From CAYUQT01 sp964596165 (GTDB taxonomy: Bacteria; Planctomycetota; Phycisphaerae; UBA1845; JAFGLZ01): a stretch of 9,888 bases of DNA. Under the pieces are notes generated by a model. It did no database searches. It was not told where the DNA came from and was given only the letters and a program-made list of their open reading frames with translations. Shown here one piece after another: positions 1-6,081 of the stretch (the first letter of the stretch is position 1; each line of letters starts with the position of its first letter). The stretch lies in contig CAZQTW010000121.1 in the NCBI GenBank assembly GCA_964596165.1, forward strand, positions 1 to 9,888, in the 5' to 3' direction. The translations under genes were made by a program, and so were the position numbers.

Positions 1-119
1 GGGGAGGCGGCCACGGGTCCGTCTTCCGGCCCCGCGTATTGAATGATCATTTCGGCCGCGGGGGCCCCGGAGGGCCCGCGCTGCCGGTCGGCGACTCCCA
101 ACGAAACCCCGGTTACGCG

Positions 120-1844
120 CTATTCGACCGTGACGGTGATGATCTTTGACAGATCCACCATCTCGGCGTTTCCCGAGCTGTCCTTCTTGTCCGCGCTGGG
201 CACCTTGATCGGATCGCCCTTCTTGTCATACACAACGAATTCGATTTCATAGGAGCCGGGCTCGGCCTCGGCCGGCACGTCGCCCGTGGCCGAAAAGACG
301 CCCGGGCCGCCGTTGGCATCCGGTTTCAGCTCCAGCGTGAACTCAGGAGCGACGATGGGAACGGCGCTGACATGCCCCACCTGATCGACCTTCCCGGTCA
401 CCTTGCATGTCACCGTGTACTTCTTGTCCTTCTTGACGGGGATCGGGTCCACCTTAGGCTCGATGCTCCATCCCGTCGACGTTGTCGGTTGTTTCTTCGT
501 TTCCTTTCCCTTTCCCGGAACGGGGACGACGGCCTTGATGTCCACCGGCCCCATGGCAAGCGTCTTCGGTCCGAGTTTCAGATCCGACTTCATTATCTCG
601 TCCCACGTCACTTCCTTGCCGGTGTAGGCCGAGATTCGGCCCATGATGGCCGTCAGCGTGGAGATGGCCGTTGCCTTGGCATCGTTGAACGGTTTCTTGG
701 TGCGGATCGCCGTGACCAGGTCGATGTGTTCCTGATCGTAGGGGGAGACCGCCACGCTCGTCCTCGCCCGGCCGCGGTCGTCCTTGCCGTAATCATAAGA
801 CCAGACCTTGGCGCCCTTCGGGTCGAAGATGGTGTTCGAGCAGTTGGTTGTGCCGCGCGTTCCCCGGATCGTCTCGGAGACGTTTTCGGCACAGCCGTCG
901 ATCTGACGGCACATGCTGTGCACGTGTATCCCGTTTTCGTATGTGAAATCCACACTGAAGAAGTCGTACTGGTCTCCTGTGACGCGGCGATGGCGCCCTC
1001 CCATGCCGACGGCCTTGATCGGATGCATGCCGGTGAACCAGTTGATCACATCGAGGTTGTGAACGTGCTGCTCCACGATGTGGTCGCCCGATAGCCAGCA
1101 CCAGTTCACCCAGTCGCGGATCATGTACTCCATGTCGCTCCAGCCTTCCTGTCGATCGCGGAACCAGAGTTGGCTCTGGTTCCAGTAGCAGTTGGCGGAC
1201 ACGATGTCCCCAATGGCTCCGTTCCGGATCATTTCGAAGGTGGCGACATAGTCGCGCTGATGGCGTCGCTGCGTGCCGGTGGCCACGACGAGCCCTGCCG
1301 CGTCGGCCTTCTCGGCTGATTCGATGATCGACCGCGCCCCCACGGGGTCCACGGCCACGGGCTTTTCCATGAAGACATGCTTGCCCGCCTTGATACAGGC
1401 GGCAAAATGTTCGGGCCTGAAGAAGGGCGGTTCGGCCAGGAGGACGATGTCCACGCCGGAATTGATGACGCGCTCGAAGGCGTCGAATCCGACGAAGCAG
1501 TTGGCATCGGAGATCTCTTGCTTTGCCTTCTCCTTCAGGTCTTTTCGGCAGTTGTCTATCCGGTCCTGGAAGACATCGCCGAGCGCCGTGATTTGTAGAT
1601 TCGGTCCGGCGTTCAGAAAGTTGTGCGCCGCCCCCGTGCCGCGTCCCCCACACCCCACGAGGCCGGCCTTCAGCGGTTCGCCGTCCGGCGCCTTGTCAAG
1701 GAACGTCCTCGTCGTGACGGTTTCGGCCTTGGCATCGCCGCTCCGGACACTCAGGGCACCCAGCGTGCTCACCGCTCCCGCCGCGCCGACCATGCCCATA
1801 AACCCGCGACGGCTCAACGGTCTCTTTTCCTCATCGTGCATCAT
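120..1844 (-). CDS. Tat-exported Gfo/Idh/MocA family oxidoreductase with C-terminal extension
   Basis: 574 residues, ATG to TAG. Residues 1-40 form a twin-arginine signal (SRRGFMG at 11-17, hydrophobic run, possible cleavage after AKA at 38-40), so the enzyme should be exported folded with its nicotinamide cofactor. The Rossmann domain begins with GLVGCGGRGTG (61-71). EKPVAVDP (160-167) carries the Lys-Pro dinucleotide/catalytic motif of the family, and GDHIVEQHVHNLDV (253-266) supplies the conserved His/Asp of the substrate domain. Family members act on sugars, inositols or related polyols; the substrate cannot be read here. The catalytic part ends near residue 430. Residues about 455-574 are a lysine-rich, beta-strand-rich segment resembling an Ig-like module, which is unusual because most relatives stop at 330-450 residues. 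The start is supported by GGGAG five bases upstream. The gene lies 115 bases after the cytochrome-SUMF1 gene, so co-transcription is possible but unproven. Confidence 0.93.
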   Translation of the reverse strand: MMHDEEKRPLSRRGFMGMVGAAGAVSTLGALSVRSGDAKAETVTTRTFLDKAPDGEPLKAGLVGCGGRGTGAAHNFLNAGPNLQITALGDVFQDRIDNCRKDLKEKAKQEISDANCFVGFDAFERVINSGVDIVLLAEPPFFRPEHFAACIKAGKHVFMEKPVAVDPVGARSIIESAEKADAAGLVVATGTQRRHQRDYVATFEMIRNGAIGDIVSANCYWNQSQLWFRDRQEGWSDMEYMIRDWVNWCWLSGDHIVEQHVHNLDVINWFTGMHPIKAVGMGGRHRRVTGDQYDFFSVDFTYENGIHVHSMCRQIDGCAENVSETIRGTRGTTNCSNTIFDPKGAKVWSYDYGKDDRGRARTSVAVSPYDQEHIDLVTAIRTKKPFNDAKATAISTLTAIMGRISAYTGKEVTWDEIMKSDLKLGPKTLAMGPVDIKAVVPVPGKGKETKKQPTTSTGWSIEPKVDPIPVKKDKKYTVTCKVTGKVDQVGHVSAVPIVAPEFTLELKPDANGGPGVFSATGDVPAEAEPGSYEIEFVVYDKKGDPIKVPSADKKDSSGNAEMVDLSKIITVTVE

Positions 1845-1849
1845 TTGGT

Positions 1850-1854
1850 CTCCC
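1850..1854 (-). promoter_or_regulatory. Ribosome binding site of the Gfo/Idh/MocA gene
   Basis: On the minus strand GGGAG is followed by ACCAA and then ATGATG. The five-base spacing favours the first ATG (1844) over the second. Confidence 0.65.
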
Positions 1855-1891
1855 GATCAAGTTCCCCATAGGTTCGTTTTACCTTCCACGC

Positions 1892-1909
1892 GTAGGACGA
1901 GTATCCTAC
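1892..1909 (-). other. Intergenic hairpin between cytochrome-SUMF1 and oxidoreductase genes
   Basis: Perfect 6-bp inverted repeat GTAGGA / TCCTAC with a 6-base loop in the 115-base gap. Read on the minus strand it has no U-run directly after it, so it is not a standard intrinsic terminator. It could be a leader structure, a processing site or an operator, or it could be chance. Confidence 0.3.
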
Positions 1910-1959
1910 ACGGAAATCCGGAGAGAGTGAAATCGCCCGGCGAACAAAGACGGGAGTTT

Positions 1960-3435
1960 TCACTTGGACTTTTCCTGCCTCTCGCATACCACCCGGAATC
2001 CCACATCGGTGGAATCCGAATACCACCAGATGCTCTTGGGAATTTGGGGGTCCGTCTTGACCCACTCATTGTGGCGCGTGTAATCGCGCGCGGCGGATCG
2101 GAGTTCGGACAGGCCGCAGAGGTAGGATCCCCCGCGGATCACACGTTCCTTGCCTGTCTCGGGCCCGCGCGGATCGACGATCGGAACCCCTTGCGGAGTG
2201 CGTGAGTACGCTTTCTCGTCGTACCAGTCGAGGCAGAACTCGCAGACATTGCCGGCCATGTTCAGGAGGCCGAACGGATTCGGTGCCGCGGCCGAGGGCG
2301 GCTGAGTCTTTCCGTCGCAGTTCTCGGAGTAGAAGGCAAAGGGTTTTTCGCCGATCTTGGACGGATCGAAGAAGTAGGCGGTCTTCGTACCGCCGCGGCA
2401 GGCATACTCCCATTCGGCCTCGGTGGGAAGCCGGTACTTCTTTCCCGTCACACGGGACAGCCAGTCGCAGTAGGTCATAGCCGCATGGTGAGACATGGTA
2501 CTGGCCGGCCTCTTGCCCCTGCCCCATCCCTGCCCCGGATCGCCCCAGGGCGGCGTGGGCCCGGTCACGGCATCGACCCCGGCGATTGCAGCCGTATCGG
2601 AGGTCCTCCCCTTGCTCCCGGTGGCCGCGTAGAACGCCTCGTACTCGTCCCAACTGACCTCGGTTCTGCCGATCCAGAAAGGAGAGACCGTCACGGTCCG
2701 CACCGGGCCCTCGTCAGGCCGCCGGTTGGGTTCCGATTCCGGGCTGCCCATGAGGAAGGTGCCGCCGGGAATGGCCACCATATCGAACTGCACGTCGGTC
2801 CCAGGGATCCGTTCCGTGTAGTCGGCGAAATCTTTCACGTCCGCGGATTCGGCAACCACCTTCCGGGTCGTCGTGACCGCCTGGCCGGTCGTGGCCGGCC
2901 GGCCGGTCTTGACCGGCTTGCCGAACTGATCGCCCTCGTGAAAGTGCCCCACGTGCAAATGGCACTCGATGCAGGGCTTTGCGCCGGGATGCTTCTGGTA
3001 CTCGCGGTGATTGGTCGCACCTCGGTCAGAGAGCCCCGGAGGAAAGAGATCGTGGTGACACTTGAGGCATCCCGACTCGAAGGTGTGATGCAGGGCATAG
3101 GGCAACTTTCCCTTCGCATCCCAGTCGAGTGCGCTCAAGTCGCCGAAGAACCTGACGACGGTGTCGCGCCCGCCGAGCCGGACCTTGTGGTAGAGATACG
3201 CGAATCCACCGGGCGGCAGATGACAGTCCACGCAATGTGTGATCGTGCCGCTGGGATTCTTGTAATGCGTGGACAGCTTCCACGACGTCGTGGCATGAGG
3301 ATGAACGTGGCAGACCTCACAGAAGCTATCTCTCGACGTGTACTCGAGCGCTTCGCGCCCGCCGAGCGCAGCGGCCACACCCACAACGATTCCGATGACA
3401 AGTCTGTTCTTCAGCAACGTGAATAGTCGTTTCAT
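1960..3435 (-). CDS. Membrane-anchored tetrahaem NapC/NrfH-like cytochrome fused to a SUMF1 (FGE-like) domain
   Basis: 491 residues. Residues about 8-26 form one N-terminal membrane anchor. Four CxxCH c-type haem sites follow: CEVCH (39-43), CVDCH (68-72), CLKCH (123-127) and CIECH (155-159). CEVCHVHPHATTSWKLSTH resembles the NapC/NirT/NrfH family of quinol-oxidising anchor cytochromes. A Thr-rich linker (about 175-205) leads to a SUMF1 domain (about 214-486): IPGGTFLMGSPESE, RLPTEAEWEYACRGGT, NPFGLLNMAGNVCEF, RVIRGGSYLC, LRSAAR and VGFRVV. Both halves should lie in the periplasm. The second catalytic cysteine of true formylglycine-generating enzymes is missing: GGSYLC runs straight into GLSELRSAAR. 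The usual GNVWEW motif is GNVCEFC, which makes an extra CxxC. Sulfatase maturation is therefore doubtful; a binding or non-FGE enzymatic role is likelier. A TAGGA ribosome site overlaps the apbE stop codon, 12 bases upstream, which indicates co-transcription with apbE. Confidence 0.92.
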   Translation of the reverse strand: MKRLFTLLKNRLVIGIVVGVAAALGGREALEYTSRDSFCEVCHVHPHATTSWKLSTHYKNPSGTITHCVDCHLPPGGFAYLYHKVRLGGRDTVVRFFGDLSALDWDAKGKLPYALHHTFESGCLKCHHDLFPPGLSDRGATNHREYQKHPGAKPCIECHLHVGHFHEGDQFGKPVKTGRPATTGQAVTTTRKVVAESADVKDFADYTERIPGTDVQFDMVAIPGGTFLMGSPESEPNRRPDEGPVRTVTVSPFWIGRTEVSWDEYEAFYAATGSKGRTSDTAAIAGVDAVTGPTPPWGDPGQGWGRGKRPASTMSHHAAMTYCDWLSRVTGKKYRLPTEAEWEYACRGGTKTAYFFDPSKIGEKPFAFYSENCDGKTQPPSAAAPNPFGLLNMAGNVCEFCLDWYDEKAYSRTPQGVPIVDPRGPETGKERVIRGGSYLCGLSELRSAARDYTRHNEWVKTDPQIPKSIWWYSDSTDVGFRVVCERQEKSK

Positions 3436-3447
3436 AGGCGAAATATC

Positions 3448-4590
3448 CTACTGCGAACATCGCGCCCGATTAAGGGCTCCTTTCGATTTTGTACGTTCCG
3501 TCGGGAGGTCATGGCCTGGTGAGCCGTCCGAATCGCGGAGGCCTTCTCCCGCTTGAATCAAGTCCGGAAAACCCGCGGACCGGAGCAAAGAGATCCGACC
3601 CTCCGAGCCACGAACCATGAGCAGGCAGTGTACGCCGTCGAGGCTTTCGACGAGATTGAGCCCCTTCTCCGGACCAAGAACGGAAACCGTCGTGGCGAGG
3701 CCGTCGGCCGTTGTGGCATCCCGTGCGATGATGGTGACCGACGGCACGGCCTCGGCAGGCAAGCACGATCGGGGGTCGATGATATGGCTGAAGCGCTTGC
3801 CCTTGATCTCGACGAACCGCAGGTAGTCGCCGCTCGTGCAGACGGCCGCCGACGTAAGTTCAAGCACGCCGGCTTGTGGTGGGCCAACGGGGGCTCGCAC
3901 GGCAATTCGCCAGGGATGACCGCCGGGTTTGGTACCGAAGCACCGAAGGTCGCCACCGACTTCGACGAGCCCGCCGACGCAGCCGGCCTCCTGGAGCTTC
4001 TCGATCGCTCGGTCGACGGCATACCCCTTGGCGATGCCGCCGAGATCAACCTCCACAAACGGATTCGCCTTGACCGCACCGTCTTCGAGCAGCGTGAGAT
4101 TATCCCACGACGATGCGGCCCGTGCGGCAGTGAGCTCGTCCCGGGTGGGCAGCCGATTCAGATCGGCACACTGTCTCCATAGCCGGAACAACGGCGCTGC
4201 CGTAACGTCAAAGGCCCCGCCACTGATCTCGGCAAAACGGCGCGCGCTTCGCAGAACTTCGCATGTTTCCCGGGACAAGACGACGTGCTGCTTCGCCGAC
4301 GCGTTCTTGAGTCGCCGCACTTCAGACGCATCGCGGTAGGTGCTCATCAAGGATTCGACCCGTCGAAGGACGGACTCGGCCTCGGCCAGCGCCTGATGTG
4401 CGGTGGCGTTCTTCTCTCGCGGCACGATGGCGGTCAGCGTACAACTCGTGCCCATTACGGCAGCGGGGCGCGACGTTGCGGCGACCAGGGAATCGCCGGG
4501 GCCGGCGTGCGCTCGAACGGTTGCGCCGACGACGACCATCGTCGGCGCCGCCCAGCGGCACGTCATGAATTTGCGCGACCCAAGTATCAT
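3448..4590 (-). CDS. apbE: FAD:protein FMN transferase (ApbE family), exported
   Basis: 380 residues. ApbE moves FMN from FAD onto a Ser/Thr of partner redox proteins outside the cytoplasmic membrane. Family motifs appear in order: MGTSCTLTA (46-54), TYRDASEVRRLK (84-95), GGAFDVTAAPLFRLW (124-138), VDLGGIAKGYAVDRA (181-195), VEVGGDL (209-215), TSGDYLRF (252-259), HIIDPRSC (269-276) and ATTADGLATT (292-301), the last carrying the metal-binding Thr/Asp. All look intact; the only local change is Cys where HIIDPRTG usually has Gly. The N-terminus is a likely Sec signal ending near AHA (27-29), with no lipobox cysteine. Two in-frame ATGs, 4590 and 4566, both leave a signal-like N-terminus, and neither has a strong ribosome site. 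The gene ends 12 bases before the tetrahaem cytochrome gene. No FMN-binding substrate protein is visible in the window, so the flavinylated partner is unknown. Confidence 0.93.
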   Translation of the reverse strand: MILGSRKFMTCRWAAPTMVVVGATVRAHAGPGDSLVAATSRPAAVMGTSCTLTAIVPREKNATAHQALAEAESVLRRVESLMSTYRDASEVRRLKNASAKQHVVLSRETCEVLRSARRFAEISGGAFDVTAAPLFRLWRQCADLNRLPTRDELTAARAASSWDNLTLLEDGAVKANPFVEVDLGGIAKGYAVDRAIEKLQEAGCVGGLVEVGGDLRCFGTKPGGHPWRIAVRAPVGPPQAGVLELTSAAVCTSGDYLRFVEIKGKRFSHIIDPRSCLPAEAVPSVTIIARDATTADGLATTVSVLGPEKGLNLVESLDGVHCLLMVRGSEGRISLLRSAGFPDLIQAGEGLRDSDGSPGHDLPTERTKSKGALNRARCSQ

Positions 4591-4943
4591 CTCTGCAGCA
4601 CGATTGACACGCGTACCCCACTGAGGCTTGTGGCCGCGTGAGCCCGAACCCGTCGATGCCTCACCGCAGGAGTTCGGTCATCCCGACGATCACGTATGGA
4701 AGATTGGGTTCCGCAGGGACCCCCAAGGTAGAGGGCTGAGGCGGCGGGTGAGGCCCTGCCACTCATGCGGCCCCCGGCATGCCCTGTACCGCCATCCAGC
4801 CAAGAATGCGTGCGGCCCTTCCACAGCTCCACGGACGCCCGGGGACCGCCCCCGAGCAACAGGATCGCAGTATACCACCGTTGATACCGACAACGCCATC
4901 CGTGAAGGAGACAACGAAGACTCTGCGCGGAGAACCGACTCAA
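4591..4943. other. 353-base gene-free stretch upstream of apbE
   Basis: No credible coding frame lies here. The open frames present have no family motifs or ribosome sites, and most run into the neighbouring genes. On the minus strand it holds a possible extended -10 promoter (4869-4877). GC-rich inverted repeats lie nearer apbE: GGTGAGGC (minus strand, 4658-4665) can pair with GCCTCACC upstream (4747-4754), or with GCTCAC (4638-4643) or GCCTCA (4622-4627) downstream. No known riboswitch is recognised. Confidence 0.5.
4869..4877 (-). promoter_or_regulatory. Possible extended -10 promoter for apbE and the cytochrome gene
   Basis: Minus-strand TGGTATACT fits the extended -10 form TGnTATAAT with one mismatch. 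No good -35 box stands at the right distance. Transcription from here would give a long 5' leader of about 270 bases before apbE. Confidence 0.3.
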
Positions 4944-5378
4944 CTAATGGCTGGCGATCGCTTCGGCCCATTCGTTTGCGTCGATTAGCTTTTTCTTTAC
5001 GAGGAGTCCGATCAAGGCCTGAAGTCCAGGCGTGGCAGCACCTAGCGGGATATCCTCTTTGCCTTCGCACTGCGCGATCAGTTCCTTGGCCTCGGCGAAT
5101 TGCGGCACGGCCGACTCCAGCCACTTCAGCGCGCTACGATATTGCCTCGCACGTAAGTAACAAGATCCCGCACTGAGGGAGCTGATTTGCGCGTTCCGAG
5201 CGTCGTCTTGCGAGCGGAAGATCTCGGCAAGCTCCGCCTCCAACTCGCCGGCCTTCAAGAACAACGCCATCGCTGCCGCCTCCAGCCCTCGCGCCATCGA
5301 GGCCTCGGCCTCCAGGATATACGCCGACTTGAGTGTCTTGATCTGTTCGATCTTACGGGCTATGGAATTGCTTGGCAT
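4944..5378 (-). CDS. Small helical TPR-like protein of unknown function, second gene of a two-gene unit
   Basis: 144 residues; family not recognised. The protein has no signal peptide or membrane segment and is almost wholly alpha-helical. Residues about 20-100 show TPR-like helix pairs: AMALFLKAGELEAELAEIF, then SLSAGSCYLRARQYRSALKWLESA with the Ala/Tyr/Leu spacing of tetratricopeptide or SNAP-like helices. The C-terminus (115-144) is a short separate helix pair. Such folds usually scaffold a partner protein, and the obvious candidate is the product of the gene just upstream. The start is an ATG with GAGG eight bases before it, and that ribosome site overlaps the TGA stop of the upstream gene, which implies translational coupling. 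The frame is credible because of its amphipathic periodicity and tight junction. No biochemical role can be assigned. Confidence 0.8.
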   Translation of the reverse strand: MPSNSIARKIEQIKTLKSAYILEAEASMARGLEAAAMALFLKAGELEAELAEIFRSQDDARNAQISSLSAGSCYLRARQYRSALKWLESAVPQFAEAKELIAQCEGKEDIPLGAATPGLQALIGLLVKKKLIDANEWAEAIASH

Positions 5379-5388
5379 GGCCGCAACC

Positions 5389-5958
5389 TCAGGTGTGGAA
5401 ACTGAAGATTGCCTGTCGTTGGTTAAAAGCCGTGACGAACACGTACCCTGGGCAGCCGGCCTTGAAGAGCGATCCTTGTTCGAGCTGGTTCGTCTTCAGT
5501 TGGTGGCGCGCGCTCAAATCGGATAGACTGCCCTTGTCGATGCCGCTGACTTCCAGCACCGCCCGGCGGTTGTCGACCCAGTAGTCAACGCCGGTCCCAT
5601 GCAGGGTAACCTCTGTAATCCGACCCTCCCCCAGGGCTGCGAACGCCGCTGCACAGACACCGATCGCCGCATCCTCGGTCAGCCGGTTCCCTTGGTACGT
5701 CTTCTCAGCCTTATCCGCACTGGCCGCGGAGACATCCTGCCACGCCACATCGCAGGTTTCGTGCCGCGTGCCGCATGTGGGCAGATTACGACAGTCGATC
5801 GTTACAGACCAAGGCGAAGGCCCACCCTGCCGACAACGAGCGATCGCACATGCCTCGAAGTTGCCGGTAAGCAACGCCGGGTGGTCTACGGCTATGTCCT
5901 CGATCTGGAATGTCACCCTTCGACCCGCTTCATCCTCGAGGCAACATGTACCGTCCAT
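5389..5958 (-). CDS. Uncharacterised cytoplasmic protein with GTGVDYW...LEVSG motif, first gene of a two-gene unit
   Basis: About 189 residues from the ATG at 5958. The frame also opens further upstream, at an ATG at 5988 and a TTG at 6027 (212 residues) preceded by AAGGTGGG. The first 23 residues of the longest form look poorly coding, so the shorter start is preferred, with moderate confidence. There is no signal peptide or membrane segment. Two parts stand out: an N-terminal segment ending in FEACAIARCRQGGPSPW with several cysteines, and a C-terminal half with EDAAIGVCAAAFAALGEG, GTGVDYWVDNRRAVLEVSG and a final beta-rich YVFVTAFNQRQAIFSFH. The Asp...Glu spacing in the second motif loosely recalls PD-(D/E)xK nucleases, but the usual Lys is Ser, so no enzyme activity is claimed. 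The gene is coupled to the TPR-like gene 10 bases downstream. Function unknown. Confidence 0.72.
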   Translation of the reverse strand: MDGTCCLEDEAGRRVTFQIEDIAVDHPALLTGNFEACAIARCRQGGPSPWSVTIDCRNLPTCGTRHETCDVAWQDVSAASADKAEKTYQGNRLTEDAAIGVCAAAFAALGEGRITEVTLHGTGVDYWVDNRRAVLEVSGIDKGSLSDLSARHQLKTNQLEQGSLFKAGCPGYVFVTAFNQRQAIFSFHT

Positions 5959-5962
5959 CGGG

Positions 5963-5992
5963 ATTATACTCCGCGATACCCCTTCCATGCAA
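5963..5992 (-). promoter_or_regulatory. Sigma-70-like promoter at the start of the unknown two-gene unit
   Basis: On the minus strand TTGCAT (5987-5992) is separated by 18 bases from a perfect TATAAT (5963-5968). The ATG at 5958 begins only four bases after TATAAT, so transcripts would start at or just inside that codon. Either the mRNA is leaderless, or translation starts elsewhere, or the match is chance. Confidence 0.42.
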
Positions 5993-6081
5993 ACTGACTG
6001 GCAGCCCGAGGCACCGGATGGGTTCAACCCACCTTCATCAGGCGATCGACAAGTTCTCGCGAGGGACAGGTGCGGTCGGCG

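Noticed and set aside
55..85. GC-rich partial inverted repeat as terminator of the oxidoreductase gene
   Set aside because: The stem is interrupted and no T-run follows on the minus strand.
1273..2205. 310-codon plus-strand open frame
   Set aside because: It spans the opposite strand of the oxidoreductase gene, the gap and the cytochrome gene end; no domain or ribosome site supports it.
2540..2580. DAVTGPT in the SUMF1 domain as an ApbE flavinylation site (D-x-x-S/T-G-A-S/T)
   Set aside because: The key Ala is Pro, and DAVTxPTPP is a normal part of this SUMF1 subfamily, so the match is coincidental.
2485..3426. 313-codon plus-strand open frame
   Set aside because: Antisense shadow of the cytochrome-SUMF1 gene, whose four CxxCH sites and SUMF1 motifs are clear.
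4628..5176. 182-codon plus-strand open frame
   Set aside because: It overlaps the TPR-like gene and has no motif; the minus-strand gene has amphipathic periodicity and a coupled start.
5500..5600. PD-(D/E)xK nuclease site in the VDYW...LEVSG motif
   Set aside because: The Asp and Glu spacing is suggestive but the essential Lys is replaced by Ser and no Pro-Asp precedes; not enough to call a nuclease.
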